From assembly GCA_020426345.1 (NCBI GenBank), contig JAGQQE010000001.1, positions 41,058 through 105,057 on the forward strand: a DNA stretch of 64,000 bases, read 5' to 3'. A program made the position numbers and the translations under genes. Below are positions 13,708-22,932 of this stretch, piece after piece (position 1 is the stretch's first letter; each line of letters opens with the position of its first letter). The notes beneath the pieces were generated by a model. It was given only the letters and a program-made list of their open reading frames with translations. It ran no database searches and was not told the origin of the DNA. This stretch comes from Planctomycetaceae bacterium (lineage in GTDB: Bacteria; Planctomycetota; Planctomycetia; Planctomycetales; Planctomycetaceae).

Positions 13708-14565
13708 ATGGGAATTCGATTTTACAAACCTACCACGCCAGGGCGTCGAGGGGCTTCTGTCAGCGATTTTGCGGAAATCACTGACAAGAAGAAGCGGCCC
13801 GAGAAGTCGCTTACCAAGCGGTACAAGCGAAGTGGTGGTCGGAATAATCAGGGTAAGATTACGTCTCGGCATCGTGGCGGCGGGCACAAACGCCTGTATC
13901 GAATCATCGATTTCCGCCGCGATAAAGACGGCGTTGAGGCCAAGGTTACACACATTGAGTACGACCCAAATCGAACGTGTCGTATTGCTCTGCTTCAGTA
14001 CGCCGATGGAGAGAAGCGCTACATTCTGGCACCTGAGGGCCTGAAGGCGGGCATGACTGTAGAAAGCGGTCTGGGTGTTGAGCCAAATGTCGGCAACTGC
14101 ATGCCGCTGAGTGCGGTTCCGCTTGGTACGGTGGTTCATAACATTGAAATGCAGCCTGGGCGCGGTGGTCAGATGTGCCGCAGTGCCGGGGTTGGTGCGA
14201 CTTTGAATGCTCGGGATGGACGCTGGGCTCAGTTGACACTGCCGAGCGGTGAGGTTCGACGTGTTCCCAGTGCCTGCCGCGCAACAATCGGTGTGCTTGG
14301 CAACTCTGAGCACAGCAGTATCGTGATTGGTAAGGCTGGTCGTAATCGCTGGAAGGGTATTCGGCCACATGTGCGGGGTACTGCGATGAATCCGGTCGCC
14401 CATCCAATGGGCGGTGGTGAAGGTCGTAACTCCGGCGGTCGGCATCCTTGTAGTCCGAGCGGTAAGCTGGCCAAAGGTGGTCGCACCAGGAATCGGAAGA
14501 AGTCGTCTACCAAGGCAATCATCCGTCGTCGTCGGTCTGTCCGTTATGGCGAAGTGAAACTCTAG
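13708..14565 (+). CDS. rplB: 50S ribosomal protein L2
   Basis: L2, 285 aa, largest conserved 50S protein and required for subunit joining. N-terminal [11 protein letters not shown], the [19 protein letters not shown] block and the C-terminal [19 protein letters not shown] loop carrying the conserved histidine are all present. Lies 43 bp after rplW. Confidence 0.99.
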   Translation: MGIRFYKPTTPGRRGASVSDFAEITDKKKRPEKSLTKRYKRSGGRNNQGKITSRHRGGGHKRLYRIIDFRRDKDGVEAKVTHIEYDPNRTCRIALLQYADGEKRYILAPEGLKAGMTVESGLGVEPNVGNCMPLSAVPLGTVVHNIEMQPGRGGQMCRSAGVGATLNARDGRWAQLTLPSGEVRRVPSACRATIGVLGNSEHSSIVIGKAGRNRWKGIRPHVRGTAMNPVAHPMGGGEGRNSGGRHPCSPSGKLAKGGRTRNRKKSSTKAIIRRRRSVRYGEVKL

Positions 14566-14589
14566 GCGTTGTGAAGTAAGGTTTGTGTT

Positions 14590-14859
14590 ATGGGGCGTTC
14601 GCTGAAAAAGGGTCCATTCGTGGACCCGCGGGTGTTGGAGAAGGTTGAGAAACTCAACGCTGCGGGTCGCAAGGAGCCGATCAAGACTTGGTCTCGGTCC
14701 TGTACGATATCGCCTGAGTTTGTTGGTCATACGTTTCTGGTGCACAACGGTAAGGTGCATATCAGCGTCTATGTGACTGAGGATATGGTCGGGCACAAAC
14801 TTGGCGAGTTTTCGTTGAGCCGTACTTTCCGTGGTCATGGTGCAAAAGGTAAGAAGTAA
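14590..14859 (+). CDS. rpsS: 30S ribosomal protein S19
   Basis: S19, 89 aa, 30S head protein that pairs with S13. [18 protein letters not shown] at the N-terminus and [20 protein letters not shown] at the C-terminus identify it. It ends 2 bp before rplV, consistent with translational coupling. Confidence 0.98.
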   Translation: MGRSLKKGPFVDPRVLEKVEKLNAAGRKEPIKTWSRSCTISPEFVGHTFLVHNGKVHISVYVTEDMVGHKLGEFSLSRTFRGHGAKGKK

Positions 14860-14861
14860 TC

Positions 14862-15206
14862 ATGGCTTTAGTTCGCGCTACACATCGTTTTGCCCGGATT
14901 TCACCGACGAAGGTGCGTCCGTTTGCTGACATGATTCGCGGCGAGACTGCGGAGAGCGGGCTCAATGCTTTGAAGTATGTCCCGAATCGGGGTGCACGCT
15001 TCATCGAGAAGGTGCTGAAGAGTGCCGTCGCCAATGCGGAGGACCGTGGTGTTCGTAACCCGGACCGTTTGCGTATTGTGGAGGCCAGGGTTGATGGCGG
15101 CCCGATGTTCAAGCGGGTCCAGCCTCGAGCGAGAGGGATGGCCTTTTTGATTCGTCGCCGTACGGCTCATATTCATGTTGCTGTGGAAGCTCCGGAACTT
15201 GGTTGA
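14862..15206 (+). CDS. rplV: 50S ribosomal protein L22
   Basis: L22, 114 aa, with the beta-hairpin that reaches into the exit tunnel. RFARISPTKVRPFADMIRG and the C-terminal RVQPRARGMAFLIRRRTAHI segment are typical. Its start lies 2 bp after the rpsS stop. Confidence 0.98.
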   Translation: MALVRATHRFARISPTKVRPFADMIRGETAESGLNALKYVPNRGARFIEKVLKSAVANAEDRGVRNPDRLRIVEARVDGGPMFKRVQPRARGMAFLIRRRTAHIHVAVEAPELG

Positions 15207-15226
15207 TTGCTGAAGGGTTGTTGGAT

Positions 15227-15928
15227 ATGGGACAAAAGGTAAGGCCAACCGGTTTCCGCGTTGGGGTCATGGAGACTTGGCGAAGTCGCTGGTATGCTCC
15301 AAAGAAAGAGTTTGGTGACCTGCTTGCTGAGGATCAGAAGATCCGCAAGTTTGTGGCGACCAAGTACGAGTTTGCCGAGATCGCGAAGGTTGAGATCGAG
15401 CGTACCCGCGATCAGGTTGTGGTCCATCTTCATTCCGGTCGTCCGGGGGTGATCATCGGCCGCAAGGGGCAGGAAGTTGATAAGCTGAAGGCGGAACTTG
15501 AGGACCTTACCGGTCGTCGAATGGACGTCAAGATTGTTGAGATCACGAATCCGAATCGCGATGCCAAGCTGGTTGCGATGAAGATTGCTCAGCAGCTTCG
15601 GAAACGCGGCAGTTTCCGTCGTGCGATCAAGAAGACGCTGGATGAGGTGATGAGTTCCGGCGTTCATGGTGTGAAGATTCAGATGTCTGGCCGTTTGGGG
15701 GGTGCGGAGATGTCCCGAACGGAGAAAGCGAATCGTGGGTCGATTCCGCTCTCTACGCTCCGTCGGCACATCGACTACGGCTTTGCTGAGTCGTTGACGC
15801 CAACCGGCATCATTGGTGTAAAAGTTTGGATTGATTTAGGCGACTATTCGGACGAGGAGACTGCAGATGGCTCTAATGCCAAAGCGGGTCAAGCATCGCA
15901 AAAGCCAAAGAGGGCGTATAAGAGGTAA
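15227..15928 (+). CDS. rpsC: 30S ribosomal protein S3
   Basis: S3, 233 aa, with KH domain and mRNA-entry helicase role. MGQKVRPTGFRVG start, the GRPGVIIGRKGQEVDKL KH motif (GxxG) and the C-terminal AESLTPTGIIGVKVWI segment are clear. ATG 15227 is chosen over in-frame TTG 15203 because GAAGGG (15212-15217) precedes it and homology begins there. The last ~20 residues form a basic tail (ending PKRAYKR) that overlaps the first 62 nt of rplP in another frame. Confidence 0.97.
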   Translation: MGQKVRPTGFRVGVMETWRSRWYAPKKEFGDLLAEDQKIRKFVATKYEFAEIAKVEIERTRDQVVVHLHSGRPGVIIGRKGQEVDKLKAELEDLTGRRMDVKIVEITNPNRDAKLVAMKIAQQLRKRGSFRRAIKKTLDEVMSSGVHGVKIQMSGRLGGAEMSRTEKANRGSIPLSTLRRHIDYGFAESLTPTGIIGVKVWIDLGDYSDEETADGSNAKAGQASQKPKRAYKR

Positions 15929-16286
15929 GGCGACCCGTGGTAACACGGTTGTTTTCGGCGAATGGGCGTTGCAGTCTCTGGATGCCGGTCATATTACTGG
16001 GCAGACGATTGAGGCTTGCCGTATTGCCGCAACACAGTACGTGCGTGGTCAGGGTCGGGTTTTCATCCGTATCTTCCCACAGAAGTCTGTAACAGCGCGA
16101 CCTCTTGAAACTCGAATGGGTAAGGGGAAGGGTGAGCCGGATCGCTGGGTTGCCGTTGTCAAACCTGGTACGGTATTGTTTGAATTGACTGGTGTTTCGC
16201 AGGACGCAGCTAAGACCTGCTTCCGTCGTGTTGCTCACAAGTTGCCTGTCCGAGTTCGCCTTGTCGGACGTCGGCCTGAGATTTAG
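15867..16286 (+). CDS. rplP: 50S ribosomal protein L16
   Basis: L16, 139 aa, contacts the A-site tRNA elbow. MPKRVKHRKSQRGRIRG start, RIFPQKSVTARPLETRMGKG and GEPDRWVAVVKPG are diagnostic. GAGGAG at 15854-15859 lies 7 nt before ATG 15867; the alternative ATG 15876 would remove three residues. Either start lies inside the end of rpsC, a 53-62 nt overlap that is long for an S10 operon. Confidence 0.97.
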   Translation: MALMPKRVKHRKSQRGRIRGKATRGNTVVFGEWALQSLDAGHITGQTIEACRIAATQYVRGQGRVFIRIFPQKSVTARPLETRMGKGKGEPDRWVAVVKPGTVLFELTGVSQDAAKTCFRRVAHKLPVRVRLVGRRPEI

Positions 16287-16306
16287 GTAAGGTTGAGGTT
16301 GAGAAA

Positions 16307-16507
16307 ATGTCTAAGGTGTCTCAGCTCCGTGAGTTGTCGGAAGAACAGTTAACGCATGAAATGCGCGAGGTTCAACAGCAGCTTTTCAAGCTTCGGTTCC
16401 AGGCGGCTTCGGAACGGAATGATATTCCTGCAAGCGTCAAGAAATTGCGACGTACTGTCGCTCGTATTAAGACAATTCAGCGTGAGCGGGAATTGGGTAA
16501 CGCGTAG
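16307..16507 (+). CDS. rpmC: 50S ribosomal protein L29
   Basis: L29, 66 aa, two-helix protein by the exit tunnel. The LRELSEEQLTHEMREVQQQL start, the FKLRFQAAS centre and the C-terminal VARIKTIQRERE helix match the family. Standard S10-cluster position between L16 and S17. Confidence 0.96.
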   Translation: MSKVSQLRELSEEQLTHEMREVQQQLFKLRFQAASERNDIPASVKKLRRTVARIKTIQRERELGNA

Positions 16508-16527
16508 ATCTTTGAAGGTCGGTTGAG

Positions 16528-16785
16528 ATGCGGAAGATTCTGGTAGGTACAGTCAAGTCGGACAAACGCGATAAGACCCTTCGGGTTGAAATCGAACGGC
16601 GTATGCGTCACCCGAAATACGGCAAGATCATCCGTCGTAAGACGGTTTGCCAGGTTCATGATGAGGGTAACGTTGCCAGGGTTGGCGACCTGGTGGAGAT
16701 TGAGGAATGTCCTCCAGTTTCCAGCAGCAAGCGCTGGAAGTTGAACCGGGTGGTTCGGCATGAGGCAGAAGTTTCTGCCCATTAG
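16528..16785 (+). CDS. rpsQ: 30S ribosomal protein S17
   Basis: S17, 85 aa, OB-fold 16S rRNA binder. [31 protein letters not shown] and the [20 protein letters not shown] segment identify it. Last gene of the S10 group; rplN follows after 44 bp. Confidence 0.97.
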   Translation: MRKILVGTVKSDKRDKTLRVEIERRMRHPKYGKIIRRKTVCQVHDEGNVARVGDLVEIEECPPVSSSKRWKLNRVVRHEAEVSAH

Positions 16786-16829
16786 TATTTTGTTGGTCCC
16801 ATTGCAATTAGTCGGCGTGCGGTGATTCG

Positions 16830-17198
16830 ATGATTCAGATGCAGACAATGCTTGATGTGGCAGATAATTCGGGTGCAAAGATCGCCCGTTGCATCAAGGT
16901 GCTTGGTGGTACGCGTCGTCGTTACGCGAGTCTTGGTGATATCGTCGTGATCGCCGTACAGAAGAGCCTGCCTGGCAGTAATATCAAGGCCGGTTCGGTT
17001 GTCAAGGGCGTGGTTGTGCGGTGTCGAAAGGCGAGTCGCCGTCCTGACGGTTCCTATGTCCAGTTCGACCGAAACGCGGTTGTTATTGTGGATAACGATG
17101 GTAATCCGCGTGGCACTCGCATTTTCGGCGCCGTTGCCCGTGAGCTTCGGGACAAGAAGTTCATGAAGATTGTTTCGCTTGCAAGTGAAGTGATTTAG
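16830..17198 (+). CDS. rplN: 50S ribosomal protein L14
   Basis: L14, 122 aa, at the subunit interface; binding site of Rsf[20 protein letters not shown] start and the [19 protein letters not shown] end are diagnostic. The next gene is rplE after 63 bp. rplX (L24), which normally lies here, is absent. Confidence 0.98.
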   Translation: MIQMQTMLDVADNSGAKIARCIKVLGGTRRRYASLGDIVVIAVQKSLPGSNIKAGSVVKGVVVRCRKASRRPDGSYVQFDRNAVVIVDNDGNPRGTRIFGAVARELRDKKFMKIVSLASEVI

Positions 17199-17261
17199 CC
17201 CGTCGCTTGATGTCTGTGTCTCTGGTGAATTCAGTCCTGATTAGTGTACAAAGTCGGTAAC

Positions 17262-17816
17262 ATGACACGCCTCCTGGAAGATTACAATAACCGAATCGTT
17301 CCCGAGCTGAAGCGACAGCTTGGTCGTTCGAACGTTCATTGCATTCCCAAGCTGCAGAAGATCGTTGTCAGCATGGGTGTCGGAGAGGCGGTCCAGGACA
17401 GAAAGCGTCTGGATAGCGCTGCTGAGCACCTGACGGCTCTTGCCGGGCAAAAGCCGCAGATTTGCCGTGCGAGAAAGTCTGTCGCGGGGTTTCGTCTTCG
17501 CGAGGGTCAGCCGATCGGTTGCCGGGTTACGTTGCGTGGTAAGCGGATGTACGAATTCCTTGATCGCCTGATCACGCTGGCCTTGCCGCGAGTCCGCGAC
17601 TTCCGCGGGATCAATCCAAATGGTTTCGACGGCCGGGGTAATTATAACTACGGTCTGAACGAACAGTTGGTCTTCCCGGAAGTTGATCCGGAAAGTGTGA
17701 CTCATACGCAGGGTATGAACATCACCTTTGTCACGACTGCCAGGACCAATGACGAGGGGCGTGCGTTACTGAAGCTCTTCGGGATGCCGTTCCGTACCGA
17801 TGAGAAGAACCAGTAG
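17262..17816 (+). CDS. rplE: 50S ribosomal protein L5
   Basis: L5, 184 aa from ATG 17262, central-protuberance protein that binds 5S rRNA. CIPKLQKIVVSMGVGEAVQD, KSVAGFRLREGQPIGCRVTL and the YNYGLNEQLVFPEVDPE segment are conserved. An in-frame GTG 17244 would add six residues (MYKVGN) without homology; neither start has a strong ribosome binding site, so the start is only probable. Confidence 0.95.
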   Translation: MTRLLEDYNNRIVPELKRQLGRSNVHCIPKLQKIVVSMGVGEAVQDRKRLDSAAEHLTALAGQKPQICRARKSVAGFRLREGQPIGCRVTLRGKRMYEFLDRLITLALPRVRDFRGINPNGFDGRGNYNYGLNEQLVFPEVDPESVTHTQGMNITFVTTARTNDEGRALLKLFGMPFRTDEKNQ

Positions 17817-17865
17817 TCTGCTGCTACCACCACATACCGTCCTTGATTGATCAAGAAGAGATCCG

Positions 17866-18051
17866 ATGGCCAGTAAGTCAAAAATTGAAAAGGCGAAACG
17901 AACTCCAAAGTTCAGTAGCCGTATTGAACGACGATGTGCTATTTGCGGGCGTCCCCGTGCTGTGTATCGCAAGTTTAAGCTTTGCCGTATTTGTTTTCGT
18001 AATCTGTGCCTCGACGGTTTGATCCCGGGCGCACGGAAGGCGAGTTGGTAG
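17866..18051 (+). CDS. rpsN: 30S ribosomal protein S14, zinc-type
   Basis: S14 of the short zinc-binding class, 61 aa. Four cysteines form the zinc site: C24, C27 (CAICGR), C40 and C43 (CRICFR). The C-terminal [10 protein letters not shown] is typical. The zinc class is often paralleled elsewhere in a genome by a zinc-free long form used under zinc starvation; none is in this window. Confidence 0.97.
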   Translation: MASKSKIEKAKRTPKFSSRIERRCAICGRPRAVYRKFKLCRICFRNLCLDGLIPGARKASW

Positions 18052-18088
18052 TTGTTGGTTGCCGTATTTTGGCGAGTTGGTGCTGATT

Positions 18089-18484
18089 ATGATGACGGAC
18101 CCTATTGCAGATCTGTTGACGCGTATTCGCAATGCTGTGCGTGTTGAACGCCCATTTGTTGACGTGCCATACTCCCGGATCAAGCAGAATATTGTCGAAG
18201 CCCTGAAGCGAGAGGGGTTCGTTTGGGACCACGAGGTTGTCGAGTCATCGCCGGTGAATGTTCTCCGCGTGACCCTGAAGTACGGCCCCAGTGGTGAGCA
18301 GATCATCCAGCACATCGAGCGGGTGAGCAAACCTGGTTGTCGCGTCTATATGGGCGTTGGTGAGTTGAAAGAGATCCGGCAGGGCACTGGTGTGAGTGTG
18401 CTGTCGACACCAAAGGGTGTGTTGAGCAGCCGTGAAGCACGGCGAGATGGTGTTGGTGGCGAGGTACTTTGCCAGATTTGGTAG
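18089..18484 (+). CDS. rpsH: 30S ribosomal protein S8
   Basis: S8, 131 aa, binds 16S rRNA helix 21 and in E. coli represses the spc operon. TDPIADLLTRIRNAV start and the C-terminal TGVSVLSTPKGVLSSREAR and GGEVLCQIW segments are diagnostic. I chose ATG 18089 (tandem ATG at 18092) rather than TTG 18059, since the extra ten residues have no homology and the resulting length matches the family. Confidence 0.97.
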   Translation: MMTDPIADLLTRIRNAVRVERPFVDVPYSRIKQNIVEALKREGFVWDHEVVESSPVNVLRVTLKYGPSGEQIIQHIERVSKPGCRVYMGVGELKEIRQGTGVSVLSTPKGVLSSREARRDGVGGEVLCQIW

Positions 18485-18526
18485 TCTGTCTTGGTCAGGT
18501 TGGCCCTCTGTGATCGGTGTGTTGAG

Positions 18527-19069
18527 ATGTCACGAATTGGTAAAAAGCCTGTCGCTATTCCAGCCGGAGTCGACGTTAAACTTACGGATCGCGTCCTTTC
18601 TGTTAAAGGGAAGGCTGGCGAGCTGACTCTTCAGATTCACGACAAAATGTCCGTGACCATCGAGAATGATGTACTGACAGTCGTGCGACCAGATGATAAG
18701 CGCGAGAGTCGCGCACTTCATGGCCTGACTCGCAGTTTGATTCAGAATATGGTGACGGGTGTTGTGACACCCTTTGAAAAGAAGCTTGAGATCGTGGGTG
18801 TTGGCTACAATGCCAGCCTGGCGGGAAACAAGCTGACGCTGCAGGTTGGTTTTGCAAACAAGATTATCCTGGAGGTTCCTTCGGGAGTTGTCTGCGAAGT
18901 GCCTGACGCAACTCATATCACAGTGCGTAGCGCAGACAAGCAGGCTGTCGGCCAGTTTGCGGCGGAGATTCGTGGCGTTCGGCCACCGGAGCCCTACAAG
19001 GGGAAAGGTGTGCGGTATGCTGGCGAGTTCGTTCGCCGAAAGAGTGGCAAGGCGTTTGGATCGAAATAG
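18527..19069 (+). CDS. rplF: 50S ribosomal protein L6
   Basis: L6, 180 aa from ATG 18527, near the factor-binding stalk. MSRIGKKPVAIPAGVDV start and the C-terminal RPPEPYKGKGVRYAGEFVRR block are diagnostic. The longer in-frame candidate start at 18491 adds twelve residues without homology. Confidence 0.97.
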   Translation: MSRIGKKPVAIPAGVDVKLTDRVLSVKGKAGELTLQIHDKMSVTIENDVLTVVRPDDKRESRALHGLTRSLIQNMVTGVVTPFEKKLEIVGVGYNASLAGNKLTLQVGFANKIILEVPSGVVCEVPDATHITVRSADKQAVGQFAAEIRGVRPPEPYKGKGVRYAGEFVRRKSGKAFGSK

Positions 19070-19117
19070 TTTTGGTCTGCAGGATTTTCCGGTCGGCATT
19101 AAGTTTCGGGTGATGTG

Positions 19118-19489
19118 ATGAAGGTTGAAAAGAGACTTGCAGTTCAGGCGAAGCGCCGTCAGTTTCGAGTTCGAAACCGGGTGATTCGTGATGCTCATGG
19201 GCGCCCGCGGCTTTCGGTGTTTCGCAGCAATCGCCACATGTACGCACAGATCATTGATGACGCTGCCGGGAAGACACTTGCTTCGGCAAGCACGGTAGAG
19301 GCGGAAGTGGCTGGTGCAGGGAAGTGTGCCGGCAATATCGAGTTCGCTCGCAAAGTCGGGGAGCTGATTGGCAAACGAGCAACCGAACTCGGAATTAGCA
19401 AAGTGGTTTTCGATCGAGGGTCGTTCCGATATCATGGTCGAGTTGCTGCGGTTGCGGATGCTGCCCGTGCGGCTGGTTTGGAATTCTAG
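19118..19489 (+). CDS. rplR: 50S ribosomal protein L18
   Basis: L18, 123 aa, binds 5S rRNA with L5. [20 protein letters not shown] and the [20 protein letters not shown] block identify it. ATG 19118 is preferred over the adjacent in-frame GTG 19115; GGGTGA at 19108-19113 provides the ribosome binding site. Confidence 0.97.
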   Translation: MKVEKRLAVQAKRRQFRVRNRVIRDAHGRPRLSVFRSNRHMYAQIIDDAAGKTLASASTVEAEVAGAGKCAGNIEFARKVGELIGKRATELGISKVVFDRGSFRYHGRVAAVADAARAAGLEF

Positions 19490-19541
19490 ATTTTCTTTGT
19501 GGGCCGAGGCGGGCACCTTGTGTCGCGATTGGAGTTGAGGC

Positions 19542-20024
19542 GTGTCAACAAACGACGTTCGGAATGATTCAGGCGAAAAAGTGGTAGCGATTCGTCGCTG
19601 CGCGTGCGTGGTGAAGGGTGGCCGCCGCTTCAGCTTCGCTGCTCTTGTGGTGACAGGCGACGGAAACGGCAAGGCTGGCTACGGCTATGGCAAAGCTGTC
19701 GAAGTGCCTCTGGCTGTAGAGAAGGCAACGAAGCAGGCGAACCGCAGCCAGCTGAGTGTACCGCTTGTTGGCACCACGATACCTCATCAGGTGATCGGTC
19801 GCTTCCGTGCATCGCGTGTCTTGTTGCTTCCTGCAAAACCGGGGACCGGGATCATTGCTGGTGACTGTGTTCGCTCCGTTGTTGAGTCTGCAGGGATTAG
19901 TGACATCCTGACGAAGGCCTACGGCAGTACAAATCCGTTGAATCTTGTGAAAGCTACGTTCGACGCACTTTCTCAACTACGTACACGTGAACAAATTGAG
20001 CGATTGCGAGGGGTGTCACTGTGA
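19542..20024 (+). CDS. rpsE: 30S ribosomal protein S5
   Basis: S5, 160 aa, shapes the mRNA entry channel and affects decoding accuracy. [35 protein letters not shown] and the [16 protein letters not shown] block are conserved. GTG start with GGAG at 19531-19534. Its TGA stop overlaps the GTG start of rplO by 4 nt, so rpmD (L30), which lies between them in many bacteria, is absent. Confidence 0.98.
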   Translation: MSTNDVRNDSGEKVVAIRRCACVVKGGRRFSFAALVVTGDGNGKAGYGYGKAVEVPLAVEKATKQANRSQLSVPLVGTTIPHQVIGRFRASRVLLLPAKPGTGIIAGDCVRSVVESAGISDILTKAYGSTNPLNLVKATFDALSQLRTREQIERLRGVSL

Positions 20025-20470
20025 TTCTTAACGACGTTCATGTTGGTATTCAGAAGTACAAGAAACGCAAACGCATCGGTCGAGGCTCAGGGAGTGGGCA
20101 CGGTAAAACCTCTGGCCGCGGTCATAAAGGGTTCTACAGTCGGGCCGGTTCATCTCGCCGTACGGGATTTGAAGGCGGTCAGATGCCTTTGTTCCGTCGC
20201 GTGGCGAAACGTGGCTTCAACAATGCCGCCTTCGCATCTGAAGTTGTGATCGTGAATGTGGGGCAGTTGGAATCATTGTTCGACGAAGGCACCGCAATCA
20301 CCCCGGAACTGCTCGTATCTCGCGGAGTTATACCGTCGAAGTTTGATGAGCTGAAGGTTCTGGGTGATGGCGAGCTGACAAAGAAATTCACGGTTGAGGC
20401 GCATCGCTTTTCTGCTTCAGCTGAGCAGAAGATCGCCGCTTCTGGTGGTTCATTTTCCGTTCGAGTCTGA
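20021..20470 (+). CDS. rplO: 50S ribosomal protein L15
   Basis: L15, 149 aa, late-assembly 50S protein. The glycine/basic N-terminus ([21 protein letters not shown]), the [17 protein letters not shown] block and the C-terminal [18 protein letters not shown] segment identify it. The GTG start overlaps the rpsE stop (GTGA), indicating translational coupling. Confidence 0.97.
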   Translation: MILNDVHVGIQKYKKRKRIGRGSGSGHGKTSGRGHKGFYSRAGSSRRTGFEGGQMPLFRRVAKRGFNNAAFASEVVIVNVGQLESLFDEGTAITPELLVSRGVIPSKFDELKVLGDGELTKKFTVEAHRFSASAEQKIAASGGSFSVRV

Positions 20471-20515
20471 TTCAGGCTGGACCTTCTCTATTTGATGGCT
20501 CTCCGGAGAGACGGA

Positions 20516-21859
20516 ATGCTCTCAAGACTCGCGACAGTTTTCCGTATACCGGAACTGCGACGAAAAATCTTCCTGACGATCATTCTGCTGGCGGTTTACC
20601 GTCTTGGCTTCCATATCACGCTGCCGTTTATCAACCACGAAGGTTTTCGTGAGATTGCGGAGAAGGCGACTCAGGGAGCCGGGCTGGGGAATGTGCTGCA
20701 GATGGTATCGCTGTTTTCGGCGACCGACCTGCAGAGTGGATCGATCTTCGGACTTGGGATCATGCCGTATATTACGGCTTCGATCGTGTTTCAGCTGCTC
20801 GGTACGGTATATCCGCCTCTGGAAGCACTCCAGAAAGAGGGAGAATCCGGTCGTCGGCGTCTGAACGAGTATACAAGATACGCGACAGTGTTTGTGTGCG
20901 CGTTACAGAGCTTCTTCCTCATCAGAAACCTGGGGGGAAGCGGAATGATTCTGGACTACTACAACACCTTCTGGTGGCACATTGTTGGCACGTTGGTGAT
21001 GATTGCCGGCACAGTGTTTTTGATGTGGATTGGTGAACAGATTGACGCCTATGGTGTTGGCAATGGCATCAGTCTGCTGATCATGGCCGGGATTTTGGCC
21101 CGTCTGCCGGATATTGTCGTCACATACGTCAACGGTATCGTGCAGAATGGTGTTGGGATTGGCACCCGTTTCGGTGTCGAGCGACTTCTATTATTGGCGG
21201 TGCTCTTCGTGGCCGTGATTGTAGTCGTTGTTGCCATCACTCAGGGCCAGCGAAAGATTCCAATTCAGAGTGCAAAACATGTACGTGGTCGCAGAGTGAT
21301 GGGTGGGAATCGCCAATGGTTGCCCCTAAGGGTTAATCAGGCTGGCGTGATGCCAATCATTTTCGCTTCGAGCTTGCTGCTGATTCCTTACTTTATTTTT
21401 AATCAGCTCAGCAAGGCGATGCCGGACAACTCGTTCCTTGCCACCGTTGCAGGTGCTTTTTCTCCGGGACAGGGTTTTGTTTACAGCCTGATGTCGATCT
21501 GTCTGATTTACTTTTTCTGCTACTTCTGGACAGCAATCACCTTCAATCCGAAGGAAATGGCTGAGAATCTTAAGGATACGGGAAGCTTTATTCCTGGCTA
21601 TCGGCCCGGTGGTCGCACGGCTGCCCATCTGGAATCGGTAATGATCAGAATTACTTACGTTGGAGCCGCTTTTTTGGCAGTCATCGCAGTAATTCCTACT
21701 GTTATTTCTACGACATTGACTGGCGATTATCAGACCGCGAGTTTCTTCGGTGGTACGGGACTGTTGATTATGGTCTCGGTCGCATTGGATCTGGTGCAGA
21801 AGATCGATTCTCACTTAGTAATGCGAAACTATCCCGGGCTGCTGGACAGCGAGTCATAG
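20516..21859 (+). CDS. secY: Protein translocase subunit SecY
   Basis: Channel subunit of the Sec translocon, 447 aa, about ten membrane segments in the inner membrane. The plug/TM2 region ([21 protein letters not shown]), [17 protein letters not shown] loop and [23 protein letters not shown] are diagnostic. ATG 20516 is chosen because GGAGAG (20505-20510) sits 5 nt upstream and the protein then begins [17 protein letters not shown]. adk, map and infA, often found next, are absent; rpmJ follows. Confidence 0.98.
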   Translation: MLSRLATVFRIPELRRKIFLTIILLAVYRLGFHITLPFINHEGFREIAEKATQGAGLGNVLQMVSLFSATDLQSGSIFGLGIMPYITASIVFQLLGTVYPPLEALQKEGESGRRRLNEYTRYATVFVCALQSFFLIRNLGGSGMILDYYNTFWWHIVGTLVMIAGTVFLMWIGEQIDAYGVGNGISLLIMAGILARLPDIVVTYVNGIVQNGVGIGTRFGVERLLLLAVLFVAVIVVVVAITQGQRKIPIQSAKHVRGRRVMGGNRQWLPLRVNQAGVMPIIFASSLLLIPYFIFNQLSKAMPDNSFLATVAGAFSPGQGFVYSLMSICLIYFFCYFWTAITFNPKEMAENLKDTGSFIPGYRPGGRTAAHLESVMIRITYVGAAFLAVIAVIPTVISTTLTGDYQTASFFGGTGLLIMVSVALDLVQKIDSHLVMRNYPGLLDSES

Positions 21860-21926
21860 TTTTGGGACATTGGTTGGTTTTCGTGGCCAGATTCTGGTCA
21901 CCATTTTGTTTTGGCTGGGTGAAGAG

Positions 21927-22043
21927 ATGAAGGTTCGTTCAAGCGTTAAGAGAATCTGTGAGCATTGTAAGCTCGTGCGACGACGCGGAAAGATCTTCGT
22001 GATCTGCTCGTCCAATCCTCGTCACAAGCAGCGACAGGGTTAG
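21927..22043 (+). CDS. rpmJ: 50S ribosomal protein L36, zinc-type
   Basis: Very short gene, 38 aa, [20 protein letters not shown] followed by [18 protein letters not shown]. The zinc ligands C11, C14, C27 and H33 are all present, so it is the C+ class. GAAGAG lies directly upstream of the ATG. It sits between secY and rpsM, the usual place. Confidence 0.97.
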   Translation: MKVRSSVKRICEHCKLVRRRGKIFVICSSNPRHKQRQG

Positions 22044-22080
22044 TTGCGAACGGAACGCTTTCAAGCGGAGTTGAGTGAAA

Positions 22081-22467
22081 ATGCCTCGTGTTCTCGGTGT
22101 AGACATACCTAATAACAAGCCAACCTATATCTCTTTGACGTACTTGTACGGCATTGGGCCGGTACTGGCTGTCCAGATCTGCTACGAGCTTGGCGTTGAT
22201 CCGCACGCTCGGGCCAGTGAGTTGAGTGAGGACGACGTCAGTCGGATCACAAACCATCTGGACAAGAATTATACAGTTGAAGGTCCTCTTCGACGTAAGG
22301 TCCAGCAGGATATTGGTCGCCTTCGCGAGATTCAGTGTTATCGCGGAATTCGTCACCGACGAGGGTTGCCTGTTCGTGGTCAGCGGACGAAGACAAACGC
22401 CCGGACACGCAAAGGCCGTAAAAAGACTGTTGCGGGCAAGAAGGGTGTGAAGGACATGAAGCACTAG
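22081..22467 (+). CDS. rpsM: 30S ribosomal protein S13
   Basis: S13, 128 aa from ATG 22081, 30S head protein that contacts P-site tRNA and L5. MPRVLGVDIPNNKPTYISLT start and the RGIRHRRGLPVRGQRTKTNA block are diagnostic. GGAG (22067-22070) precedes; the in-frame GTG 22075 would add two residues only. Confidence 0.97.
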   Translation: MPRVLGVDIPNNKPTYISLTYLYGIGPVLAVQICYELGVDPHARASELSEDDVSRITNHLDKNYTVEGPLRRKVQQDIGRLREIQCYRGIRHRRGLPVRGQRTKTNARTRKGRKKTVAGKKGVKDMKH

Positions 22468-22517
22468 TCTTCTGTCTGGTTTGAGGCTAATCGAATAGTA
22501 CTTTTGGATGAAATCGC

Positions 22518-22898
22518 GTGGCAAAGGTTAAGAAGAAGAAGATCCGTCGTAATGTGAATAAGGGTGTTGCCTACATCAAGGCTACCTTTAACAACACAAT
22601 TGTCACGATGACTGACGCGACCGGTGATGTGATTTGCTGGGCCACGGCGGGCACGGTCGGGTTCAAGGGTTCCAGGAAAAGCACGCCATTTGCGGCGCAG
22701 CGAGCTGCGGAGACCGTTGCTGAGCGAGCGGCCAAAGTCGGTGTTCGTGAGATCGAAGTTCGGGTGAAGGGGCCCGGTTCAGGTCGGGAAAGCGCAATCA
22801 CCGGTTTGCAGTCGTCCGGAATTGCCATTCGCTCGATTGAGGACATCACACCACTGCCGCATAACGGATGTCGGCCACCTAAAAAGCGTCGCGTCTAG
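22518..22898 (+). CDS. rpsK: 30S ribosomal protein S11
   Basis: S11, 126 aa, on the 30S platform near the E site. [34 protein letters not shown] and the [13 protein letters not shown] terminus are diagnostic. GTG start with only a weak ribosome binding site. rpsD, usually between rpsK and rpoA in many bacteria, is not here. Confidence 0.98.
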   Translation: MAKVKKKKIRRNVNKGVAYIKATFNNTIVTMTDATGDVICWATAGTVGFKGSRKSTPFAAQRAAETVAERAAKVGVREIEVRVKGPGSGRESAITGLQSSGIAIRSIEDITPLPHNGCRPPKKRRV

Positions 22899-22932
22899 AG
22901 TTTCGTCGGTTTGATTTTGTTGAGGTTATGCA

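Noticed and set aside
13621..14838. 405-codon open frame opposite rplB and rpsS
   Set aside because: Antisense shadow over two highly conserved ribosomal genes.
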